A program made the position numbers and the translations under genes. The notes beneath the pieces are model-generated. The model searched no databases, had not been told where the DNA came from, and worked only from the letters and a program-made list of their open reading frames with translations. Below, piece after piece: positions 1 to 5,690 of a DNA stretch of 5,690 bases (position 1 is its first letter; every line of letters begins with the position of its first letter). This stretch comes from Cloacimonetes bacterium UBA5835. GTDB taxonomy: Bacteria; Cloacimonadota; Cloacimonadia; Cloacimonadales; Cloacimonadaceae. The stretch lies in assembly GCA_002432865.1 (NCBI GenBank), contig DJGX01000039.1, positions 1 through 5,690 of the forward strand, in the 5' to 3' direction.

Positions 1-20
1 AAATCCTCGTTTCTAAAAAA

Positions 21-63
21 ATCTGCGTAATCTGCGTAATCTGCGTGAAACTAAATCTGCGGG
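21..63. repeat. Short 9-nt direct-repeat array (ATCTGCGTA type)
   Basis: Three head-to-tail 9-nt units lie at 21-29, 30-38 and 39-47 (ATCTGCGTA, ATCTGCGTA, ATCTGCGTG). A 7-nt gap (AAACTAA) follows, then a fourth unit at 55-63 (ATCTGCGGG). The heptamer ATCTGCG is identical in all four units. I see no open reading frame or RNA gene covering it. The units are too short and too closely packed for a CRISPR array. Similar TCTGCGTAA-type strings are, from memory, dispersed between genes in uncultured anaerobic bacteria, so this is probably one copy of a dispersed intergenic element. The repeat itself is directly visible; the family link is inference. Confidence 0.85.
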
Positions 64-80
64 AAAAATCACAATTCCGC

Positions 81-111
81 TTGACAAATTGTAACTCCAT
101 ATTTCCATAAA
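81..111 (+). promoter_or_regulatory. Possible sigma-70-type promoter for the nrdD operon
   Basis: A perfect TTGACA sits at 81-86. The best -10 candidate behind it is CATAAA at 106-111 (four of six consensus bases), with a 19-bp spacer that is longer than ideal. If it is used, transcription would begin near position 118, just before the inverted repeat at 119-154. A TATTAT at 163-168 is an alternative -10 but has no recognisable -35 element at the usual distance. A short dyad, ACAATT (71-76) with AATTGT (87-92), straddles the -35 box and could be an operator or chance. Confidence 0.35.
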
Positions 112-118
112 CTTCGGT

Positions 119-154
119 TGCTGAGACCCGATTTCCCAAAACACGGTCTCAGCA
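119..154. repeat. Perfect 10-bp inverted repeat in the nrdD leader
   Basis: TGCTGAGACC (119-128) is the exact reverse complement of GGTCTCAGCA (145-154). A 16-nt loop (129-144) separates the arms, and the right arm ends 55 nt before the nrdD start codon. As RNA it would form a stable stem at or near the 5' end of the transcript. No T-tract follows, so it does not look like an intrinsic terminator on this strand. It could be a regulator-binding dyad, an mRNA-stabilising stem or a copy of a dispersed palindromic element. The sequence does not decide among these. Confidence 0.8.
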
Positions 155-160
155 TTCTAA

Positions 161-183
161 CTTATTATATCTAAATAAGATAT
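161..183. promoter_or_regulatory. Two overlapping AT-rich dyads upstream of nrdD (possible operator)
   Basis: CTTATT (161-166) pairs with AATAAG (174-179) across 7 nt. ATATCT (167-172) pairs with AGATAT (178-183) across 5 nt. The two dyads share bases 178-179, so as RNA stems they could not form together. They lie 27 nt or more before the start codon and include the alternative -10 TATTAT (163-168). A repressor or activator site is possible. They do not resemble the NrdR box consensus as I know it. AT-rich DNA yields such dyads by chance, hence the low confidence. Confidence 0.3.
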
Positions 184-198
184 TAAATTTATAAAATA

Positions 199-202
199 GA
201 GG
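199..202 (+). promoter_or_regulatory. Shine-Dalgarno of nrdD
   Basis: GAGG at 199-202 lies 7 nt before the ATG at 210. This fixes the nrdD start, and the ATP-cone motif begins within a few residues of that methionine, as expected for a full-length N terminus. Confidence 0.75.
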
Positions 203-209
203 TTTTGAG

Positions 210-2345
210 ATGTTTTCATCTATACGCAAAAGAAACGGTTCCATCGTTGTTTTTGATCAACAAAAAATAGCCAAGGCCATTGAAAGTGCTGGATTTGCCA
301 CAGGTGAATTTGGACAGGATATTGCTGCGGTTTTAACTTTACGCGTGCTCAATTTAGCCCAGCAAGTTATTCAGGATGAAATTCCCGAGGTGGAAAAGAT
401 TCAAGATATTGTAGAGGAAGTTTTGCTTGCTTCTCCTTACAAAAAAACCGCCAAGGCATATATTATCTATCGTGATCAGCATTCCCAGATTCGCAACTTG
501 GTTTCCAAAGCGGGAGTGGATTTGATAGATCAATATCTGGATAGATTAGATTGGCAGGTAAACGAAAATTCCAATATGGCATACTCACTTCAGGGCTTGA
601 ACAATTATATTGCTTCTGAAGTTAGTAAGACATACTGGTTGAATAAGATCTATCCTCCTGAAATTCGGGAAGCACATTTAAGTGGCGATTTACATATTCA
701 CGATTTGGGTCAGCTTTCAGTTTATTGTGTGGGCTGGGATTTGATGGATTTACTTTTAACCGGTTTTTGCGGTGCAGAAGGCAAAGTGGAAAGTTCTCCT
801 GCCAAACATTTTAGAAGCGCCTTAGGACAGATTGTTAATTTCTTTTATACTTTGCAAGGTGAAGCTGCAGGAGCACAAGCATTTTCCAGTTTTGATACAC
901 TTTTGGCACCCTTTATTTTTTATGATGGGCTTAACTATAAAGAAGTGAAACAAGCGCTGCAGGAATTCATCTTTAATATCAATGTGCCTACGCGAGTTGG
1001 TTTTCAGACCCCATTTACTAATATAACTTTAGACTTAAAGCCACATCAATTATATAAAGATCAGGCAGTTATCATAGGTGGCAAACCGATGAATAAAACC
1101 TATGGTGATTTTCAGGCAGAAATGGACATTTTGAATAGAGCTTTTTTGGAAGTGATGATTGAAGGTGATGCCAAGGGACGCGTTTTTACTTTTCCCATTC
1201 CAACCTATAATATCACAAAAGATTTTAACTGGGATGATCCTAATCTGGATTACTTATGGGAGGCAACAGCCAAATATGGCATTCCCTATTTTTCCAATTT
1301 TGTAAATTCCGATATGGATCCTAAAGATGCACGCAGTATGTGTTGTCGTTTACGATTGGATACCCGTAAGCTGGAAACCAGAGGGGGTGGACTTTTTGGT
1401 GCCAATCCTCTAACTGGTTCCATCGGTGTGGTAACCATAAATCTTCCCCGCATAGGTTATCTAGCAAAAACGGAAGAGGAATTTTTTGCTCTCTTGGAAG
1501 AGCGTTTACAGCTGGCAAAAAAATCGCTGGAAATTAAACGCAAGGTCTTAGAGAACTTTACGGAAGGCGGACTTTATCCCTATACAAAGTTCTATTTAAA
1601 AAGCATTTATGAACGCTTTGGCCAATACTGGAAAAATCATTTTTCCACCATCGGAATTATCGGAATGAACGAAGCGATGCTAAACTTTATGGATGAAAAT
1701 ATAGGAGCTTCAAAAGCTAAGGACTTTGCCCTGAAAATTATGGATTATCTACGCAACCGTTTACTGGAATTTCAGGAAGAAACAGAAAATAATTATAACT
1801 TGGAAGCAACTCCTGCCGAAGGAACAAGCTATCGTTTAGCACTTTTGGATAAAAAACATTTCCCAGAAATAACTTGTGCCAATTGTGATGACAAAGCGCC
1901 TTTTTATACAAATAGCACTCAGCTGCCCGTTAACTATTCTGATGATATTTTCGAGGTTTTGGATTTGCAGGATGAACTCCAAACCAAATATACAGGTGGA
2001 ACAGTTTTACATATCTTTGGCGGAGAAAGAGTTGAATATGGCCAAAGTATAAAAGCACTGGTAAAAACTATCTGTGAGGGTTATCGCTTGCCCTATTTCA
2101 CTTTTTCTCCAACCTTCAGTATTTGTCCAACTCATGGCTATCTGGATGGCGAACAGCCAATTTGTCCTCTCTGCCAAAATAGGACAGAAGTCTTTTCCAG
2201 AATTGTAGGTTATTTGCGACCCGTTTCCCAATGGAACGAAGGTAAAAAAGCAGAATTTAAAATGCGCACTACTTTTGACCTTCATAAACAGCCGAAAAAG
2301 GATAGTCTAATTCTACCAGAAACCGTTTCAGCAAAGAGCGTATAA
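210..2345 (+). CDS. nrdD: Anaerobic (class III) ribonucleoside-triphosphate reductase
   Basis: This glycyl-radical enzyme reduces ribonucleotides to deoxyribonucleotides in the cytoplasm without oxygen. It has 711 residues, close to the 712 of E. coli NrdD. Residues about 3-93 form an ATP-cone allosteric domain (RKRNG at 6-10, then FDQQKI), and the catalytic barrel follows. C173, in the VYCVGWD stretch, matches the E. coli active-site C175 in position. The adjacent C378-C379 (RSMCCRLRLD) fall near the E. coli radical-bearing C384, so one of them should carry the thiyl radical. The conserved stretches ATPAEGTSYRLA and YTNSTQLPVNY follow. The C-terminal metal site is C639-x2-H642...C652-x2-C655, with one His where E. 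coli has Cys. The glycyl radical site is G667 in RIVGYLRPVSQWN. An extra C556-x2-C559 pair precedes the YTNS motif. The MCC and RPVSQWN motifs look more like Thermotoga-type than E. coli-type enzymes, so the reductant may be a redoxin rather than formate (inference). The stop codon overlaps the start of nrdG. Confidence 0.97.
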   Translation: MFSSIRKRNGSIVVFDQQKIAKAIESAGFATGEFGQDIAAVLTLRVLNLAQQVIQDEIPEVEKIQDIVEEVLLASPYKKTAKAYIIYRDQHSQIRNLVSKAGVDLIDQYLDRLDWQVNENSNMAYSLQGLNNYIASEVSKTYWLNKIYPPEIREAHLSGDLHIHDLGQLSVYCVGWDLMDLLLTGFCGAEGKVESSPAKHFRSALGQIVNFFYTLQGEAAGAQAFSSFDTLLAPFIFYDGLNYKEVKQALQEFIFNINVPTRVGFQTPFTNITLDLKPHQLYKDQAVIIGGKPMNKTYGDFQAEMDILNRAFLEVMIEGDAKGRVFTFPIPTYNITKDFNWDDPNLDYLWEATAKYGIPYFSNFVNSDMDPKDARSMCCRLRLDTRKLETRGGGLFGANPLTGSIGVVTINLPRIGYLAKTEEEFFALLEERLQLAKKSLEIKRKVLENFTEGGLYPYTKFYLKSIYERFGQYWKNHFSTIGIIGMNEAMLNFMDENIGASKAKDFALKIMDYLRNRLLEFQEETENNYNLEATPAEGTSYRLALLDKKHFPEITCANCDDKAPFYTNSTQLPVNYSDDIFEVLDLQDELQTKYTGGTVLHIFGGERVEYGQSIKALVKTICEGYRLPYFTFSPTFSICPTHGYLDGEQPICPLCQNRTEVFSRIVGYLRPVSQWNEGKKAEFKMRTTFDLHKQPKKDSLILPETVSAKSV

Positions 2346-2347
2346 TG
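2335..2347 (+). promoter_or_regulatory. TAATG stop-start junction with weak ribosome site
   Basis: The nrdD stop TAA (2343-2345) shares its last base with the ATG at 2345-2347. A weak purine-rich AGAG (2335-2338) lies 6 nt before the start. This suggests that translation of the activase depends partly on ribosomes finishing nrdD, keeping activator and reductase in proportion. Confidence 0.6.
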
Positions 2348-3058
2348 AAAATTGGTGGTTTGCAAAAGTTTTCATTGTTGGATTATCCAGGTGAGTTATC
2401 AGCAATAATTTTTACGCAGGGATGCAATTTTCGCTGCCCCTATTGTCACAATCCCGAACTGGTTGATCCTGTAAGATATAGTCCATTACTGGATACTGAA
2501 TGGGTATTACGCTTTCTGTATAAACGGCACAAAAAACTATCCGCAGTAGTAGTTACCGGAGGGGAGCCAACTCTTCAAGAAGATCTTATTCCATTCCTAA
2601 AATTAATTAAGGCAATGCGTTATAAGATAAAACTGGATACCAATGGCTCTCACCCTGATGTTTTGCAGGAAATTGGTAATCTGGGTTTGGTAGATTATTG
2701 GGCAATGGATATAAAAGCACCTATAAAACTATATAAAGTTATTACTAGAGCAGATTTAGAATCTGGAATAATCGAAAAAAGTATGGATATTATTCGCCAA
2801 TCCGGAATTGATTACGAATTCCGCACTACCTATTTTGATTTGCTATTAACTTCTTCAGATCTTGCTTCTATGCAAGAATTGCTAAAACCGGGGGATAGAT
2901 TTATCATTCAACAATGTCGCTATGAAAACACTCTACAAGAAATTACCAGAGAAGAATTGCTTACCCCTGCCCTTTCTTTTAATGAAAATCCTGCTTGTCG
3001 CTCTCTAATTAATTGGGGAACAGAACATAGCGTGAAAATATCTTTGCGCAGTTTATGA
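2345..3058 (+). CDS. nrdG: Anaerobic ribonucleotide reductase activating protein, NrdG2-type radical SAM enzyme
   Basis: This is the activase that uses a [4Fe-4S] cluster and S-adenosylmethionine to generate the glycyl radical on NrdD. The radical-SAM signature C27-x3-C31-x2-C34 (GCNFRCPYCHN) binds the cluster. GGEP at 72-75 is the SAM-binding motif. DTNG (98-101) and MDIKAP (121-126) are further core motifs of the activase-like radical-SAM group. The N terminus GGLQKFSLLDYPG is characteristic of the NrdG2 family (TIGR02495). At 237 residues it is clearly longer than E. coli NrdG (154 residues) and fits NrdG2. Two further cysteines (C191 and C218) are isolated and do not form an obvious second-cluster motif. 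The start is supported by the N-terminal family motif and the TAATG overlap with nrdD. Position directly behind nrdD makes this assignment much safer than motif evidence alone, since pyruvate formate-lyase activases share much of the same core. Confidence 0.95.
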   Translation: MKIGGLQKFSLLDYPGELSAIIFTQGCNFRCPYCHNPELVDPVRYSPLLDTEWVLRFLYKRHKKLSAVVVTGGEPTLQEDLIPFLKLIKAMRYKIKLDTNGSHPDVLQEIGNLGLVDYWAMDIKAPIKLYKVITRADLESGIIEKSMDIIRQSGIDYEFRTTYFDLLLTSSDLASMQELLKPGDRFIIQQCRYENTLQEITREELLTPALSFNENPACRSLINWGTEHSVKISLRSL

Positions 3059-5478
3059 AAGTTGATATAGAACACCTTCTGCCTTTGGTGGAAAAACCTT
3101 CCAGGTATATTGATCACGAAATAAATGCCTGCCGCAAGGATTTTTCTGCTTTTCCAATTCATTTTGCTTTTGCTTTTCCGGATACTTACGAACTGGGTTT
3201 TTCCCACCTGGGCATAAAGATACTCTATTCCATTATAAATCAGTTGGATTACGCTATGGCGGATAGGGTTTATCTACCTTGGATTGATTTAATCGAAAAA
3301 ATGCAGGATGAGGGTTTGGAACTTTTCGGTTGGGAAAGTAGAAGACAAATTAAGGATTTTGACATATTAGGGATTACTCTCCAAAGTGAACTTACCTTTA
3401 CTAATGTATTGGAGCTAATAAACTTAAGCGGTATTGAGATACATAGAGACAAACGCAAAGAAACAGACCCCATTATCCTTGCCGGAGGACCCTGTGCCAC
3501 AAATCCTTTACCCTTGGCTCCTTTTATTGATGTGTTTTTTATTGGCGAAGCGGAAGACGGAATCATTGAAATAGCAAAAATTTTGAAAACTGAAAGTAAC
3601 CGCACTGAACGCATCAAACAAATGGCACAGCTAAAATCTTGTTATGTTCCTTCTCTTCATAATGGAACCGAGCTCATCCAGAGTCGTAAATATATTAATT
3701 TTCCTTCTTCTGAAGCACAACATACTCCCCAACTTTTACCTTGGCAGCTGGCAACTCATAATCGCTTAACTTCCGAAATTATGAGAGGTTGCACTCGGGG
3801 TTGTAGATTTTGTTTTGCCGGGTATTTTTATCGTCCGGTCCGGGAACGCGAGCCCCAAACTATTATAGAAAACATTTTAAAAGAAATAAAAGAATCGGGG
3901 TGGGATGAAGTTGGTCTGTTATCTCTTTCCAGTAGCGATTATTCCTGCATTCAAAATCTGCTGCAGCAACTTTTAGAAAATCTGGATACTCAAAAAACCC
4001 ATATTTCTTTGCCTTCTTTGCGTGTGGATACTTTGGATAACGCTATTGTTCAATCACTTAAAAATTTGGGTAGAGAGGGTTTAACCATTGCTCCCGAGGC
4101 TGGTTCACAGCGTTTACGCCAAGTGATAAACAAAAACCTAAGCGAAGAACAAATCCTTGCTGGCATTGAAACCGCACTAAAACTTGGCTGGCAAAAAATT
4201 AAGCTATATTTTATGTTGGGGCTTCCTACCGAAACGGAAGAAGATATTGAAGCCATTATTGCTCTTATTCAAAAAATAAATAATGCTGGAAATAGGCATC
4301 TGCAAATAAATGTAACCCTTTCGCCTTTCGTACCAAAACCATTCACACCTTTTCAATGGTGCGCGATGCAGGATTTTGATACTCTGCTAAAAAATGCGAT
4401 GCGAATAAAAAATGCCTTTGCCAGAGCTAAAAACATCAAAATCCACTATCATACTATAGAAAATTCCCTTTTAGAAGCATTGCTTAGTCGGGGAGATATA
4501 AAAATAGCAGAACTTATTGAAACCGCCTGGAAAAAAGGAGCTCATTTTGATGGCTGGAAAGAGTGCTTTAATTTTTCCTTGTGGCAAGAGGCGTTAACTG
4601 AATGTAGTATTACTTTAGATAACTACTTGGGAGAGCGCAATCTACAAGATATTTTGCCTTGGGATTTTATATCATTGGGCATAGATAAAAGTTTTTTAAT
4701 TTCAGAATGGGAAAAAGCAAAAACAGGTATTCAAACCAAGGATTGCAGAGAAATTTGTTCTTCCTGTGGGGTATGTAAAGACGAAGTTCAGACAATAATT
4801 GCCCAGGGAACATTTTTAAAGGAGGGTACATCTTCCACAGAGGTAAAAAAAACATTCCTACAAAACAGACAATACAAATATCGGGTTTTTTATCAAAAGA
4901 AAGGACTTTTACGCTTTATTGCCCATCTGGATTGGATGCGAATGCTTTTTCGTCGCATTTCTCTAATTGACCTGCAAACTGTTTTTACCCAGGGTTTTAG
5001 CCCTCACCCTAAGGTGTCGCTCTGCCCTCCTTTGGCTGTTGGAATTGAGGGTTTAGCAGAATATTTTGATCTTGCCTTTTATCAACAATATTCGCCGGAA
5101 GAAATTTTGCGGGAATTTCAGCAAACCCCTATTTTAGATTTTACTGTAACTGCTGTTCAACCTCTGAATAAAGATGAGAAGCAACCAACTAGCGAAGTTA
5201 TCAGTGTTTTTTTAGCGGATGATTTACTTAGCCAGGTTAGAACAAAAATAGATTTCTTTGCCCAAAGCAAAACATTTTCCTATACGAAAAGCAGACCTGC
5301 AAAAGATAAAACTTACGATTTGAAGAAGATTATTTTAGCTATGAACCTGAAGGGTAACGAATTACATATAGAAAAATTGTTGGAAAGTCCCTCCCTTTTT
5401 GATATTTTGGCTGCTATTTTGGAAATGGACAAAACTATCCTCTATCAACAACATATATATAGAATTGCCTTTAAGTGA
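3055..5478 (+). CDS. B12-binding-like radical SAM protein fused to DUF2344 (TIGR03960/TIGR03936-like), function unknown
   Basis: An 807-residue uncharacterised protein with three parts. Residues about 25-190 resemble the Rossmann-like cobalamin-binding region found before many radical-SAM domains (AGGPCATNP from 143, IGEAED 163-168). I find no DxHxxG motif, so cobalamin binding, if real, would not use the lower-axial histidine. The radical-SAM core begins about residue 235 with C246-x3-C250-x2-C253 (GCTRGCRFC), followed by APEAGSQRLR (346-355), GLP (389-391) and SRGD (478-481). A second cysteine group, C564-x3-C568-x2-C571-x2-C574, could hold an auxiliary Fe-S cluster. Residues about 608-807 are the DUF2344 domain, with GFSPHPK at 647-653. 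The fusion is known in this family, so it is not a rearrangement here. No signal peptide or membrane segment is seen; it is probably cytoplasmic. The start overlaps the nrdG stop by 4 nt (ATGA) without a clear Shine-Dalgarno, so translation is probably coupled. The reaction and substrate are unknown. Confidence 0.9.
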   Translation: MKVDIEHLLPLVEKPSRYIDHEINACRKDFSAFPIHFAFAFPDTYELGFSHLGIKILYSIINQLDYAMADRVYLPWIDLIEKMQDEGLELFGWESRRQIKDFDILGITLQSELTFTNVLELINLSGIEIHRDKRKETDPIILAGGPCATNPLPLAPFIDVFFIGEAEDGIIEIAKILKTESNRTERIKQMAQLKSCYVPSLHNGTELIQSRKYINFPSSEAQHTPQLLPWQLATHNRLTSEIMRGCTRGCRFCFAGYFYRPVREREPQTIIENILKEIKESGWDEVGLLSLSSSDYSCIQNLLQQLLENLDTQKTHISLPSLRVDTLDNAIVQSLKNLGREGLTIAPEAGSQRLRQVINKNLSEEQILAGIETALKLGWQKIKLYFMLGLPTETEEDIEAIIALIQKINNAGNRHLQINVTLSPFVPKPFTPFQWCAMQDFDTLLKNAMRIKNAFARAKNIKIHYHTIENSLLEALLSRGDIKIAELIETAWKKGAHFDGWKECFNFSLWQEALTECSITLDNYLGERNLQDILPWDFISLGIDKSFLISEWEKAKTGIQTKDCREICSSCGVCKDEVQTIIAQGTFLKEGTSSTEVKKTFLQNRQYKYRVFYQKKGLLRFIAHLDWMRMLFRRISLIDLQTVFTQGFSPHPKVSLCPPLAVGIEGLAEYFDLAFYQQYSPEEILREFQQTPILDFTVTAVQPLNKDEKQPTSEVISVFLADDLLSQVRTKIDFFAQSKTFSYTKSRPAKDKTYDLKKIILAMNLKGNELHIEKLLESPSLFDILAAILEMDKTILYQQHIYRIAFK

Positions 5479-5548
5479 GTAAGAAGCCATCCGTGCCTGC
5501 AAAACTTTTTTCTTTATGGTATCTTGCTTATAGCTAAAAATGTGTAGC

Positions 5549-5568
5549 CGGAGGACGCCGTTCCTCCG
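5549..5568. repeat. GC-rich 7-bp inverted repeat downstream of the operon
   Basis: CGGAGGA (5549-5555) pairs exactly with TCCTCCG (5562-5568) around the 6-nt loop CGCCGT. It starts 70 nt after the last stop codon and is much richer in G+C than its surroundings. An A-run rather than a T-run follows on the + strand, so it is not a standard intrinsic terminator for the operon. On the - strand the nearest T-run is about 7 nt beyond the stem, which is also weak. It may be a dispersed palindromic element or a 3' mRNA-protecting stem. Confidence 0.7.
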
Positions 5569-5592
5569 CAAAAAGAGAAAATAATAGGTCTG

Positions 5593-5628
5593 GGATGAAC
5601 AGGATTATAAGGATTTAAGGGATTCTTT
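5593..5628. repeat. 9-nt-period GGAT repeat array
   Basis: GGAT recurs exactly every 9 nt at 5593, 5602, 5611 and 5620. The units are GGATGAACA, GGATTATAA, GGATTTAAG and GGATTCTTT. Only the first four bases are constant, and the rest is A/T-rich. Stop codons in the units rule out a tandem peptide in this frame. It resembles, from memory, the AGGATGAACAGGATT-type strings seen between genes of many uncultured bacteria. Confidence 0.75.
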
Positions 5629-5638
5629 TATAATAAGC

Positions 5639-5665
5639 CACCGAGAACACCGAAGTCACCGAAAA
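5639..5665. repeat. 9-nt-period CACCGA repeat array
   Basis: CACCGA recurs exactly every 9 nt at 5639, 5648 and 5657. The units are CACCGAGAA, CACCGAAGT and CACCGAAAA: a constant hexamer with three variable bases. It begins only 10 nt after the GGAT array and shares its period but not its sequence. No gene covers it. The remainder of the window (5666-5690) shows nothing that I can identify. Confidence 0.75.
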
Positions 5666-5690
5666 AATAACTTTGAACTAAGAACTCCTG

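Noticed and set aside
21..63. CRISPR array
   Set aside because: Repeats are 9 nt, nearly contiguous, and lack spacers of regular length; no cas genes are present.
59..80. Imperfect hairpin GCGGGAA/TTCCGC, considered as the terminator of an upstream gene
   Set aside because: The stem needs a bulge, no T-tract follows, and its left arm is part of the repeat array.
1..209. NrdR box or adenosylcobalamin riboswitch upstream of nrdD
   Set aside because: I found no match to the tandem NrdR box consensus, and the leader is too short and lacks recognisable B12-riboswitch elements.
1341..1346. Adjacent cysteines C378-C379 in NrdD as an anomaly
   Set aside because: The MCCRLRLD stretch is a familiar feature of this branch of class III reductases rather than a mutation.
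1321..3617. Antisense open frames on the - strand at 1321-1518, 2007-2285, 2920-3207 and 3270-3617
   Set aside because: All lie opposite well-supported conserved genes, have no recognisable motifs and read as shadows of the + strand coding sequence.
3055..5478. Gene fusion artefact or frameshift joining two separate genes
   Set aside because: The reading frame is continuous and the radical-SAM/DUF2344 fusion is a known architecture of this family.
5506..5511. T-run after the last gene, considered as an intrinsic terminator
   Set aside because: The bases before the run (5479-5505) do not form a convincing GC-rich stem, so no terminator is called.
4050..5571. Antisense open frames on the - strand at 4050-4256, 4667-4855 and 5362-5571
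   Set aside because: The first two are inside the radical-SAM gene. The third straddles its end and the hairpin, with no family features or convincing ribosome site.

Overview
The window holds one three-gene operon on the + strand, with about 210 bases of AT-rich non-coding DNA on each side. The genes encode an anaerobic (class III) ribonucleotide reductase (nrdD, 210-2345), its radical-SAM activating enzyme of the NrdG2 type (2345-3058), and a large radical-SAM protein of unknown function (3055-5478). The third protein joins a B12-binding-like/radical-SAM protein (TIGR03960-like) to a C-terminal DUF2344 domain. Both junctions overlap (TAATG, 1 nt shared; ATGA, 4 nt shared), so the three genes are probably transcribed together and translationally coupled.

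Organism: two oxygen-sensitive radical enzyme systems, low GC and the style of the intergenic repeats suggest a strict anaerobe. The repeats resemble, from memory, those scattered through uncultured anaerobes such as Candidatus Cloacimonadota (Cloacamonas relatives). This is a moderate-confidence impression, not a match I could test.

Layout: 1-209 is the leader. It has a short array of a 9-nt repeat (21-63), a possible TTGACA promoter (81-111), a perfect 10-bp inverted repeat (119-128/145-154), two overlapping AT-rich dyads (161-183) and a good Shine-Dalgarno before nrdD. 210-5478 is coding without gaps. 5479-5690 has no gene that I can support. It contains a GC-rich hairpin (5549-5568) and two further 9-nt-period arrays of different sequence (5593-5628 and 5639-5665).

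How the genes work together: NrdG reductively cleaves S-adenosylmethionine and places a glycyl radical on NrdD (G667). NrdD then reduces ribonucleotides to deoxyribonucleotides for DNA synthesis without oxygen. The third protein has no assigned reaction. Its tight coupling to nrdDG suggests co-expression, but does not prove a shared pathway. The two observations most worth a second look are that all three repeat arrays share an exact 9-nt period despite unrelated sequences, and that an uncharacterised B12-type radical-SAM fusion is coupled to the anaerobic ribonucleotide reductase operon.
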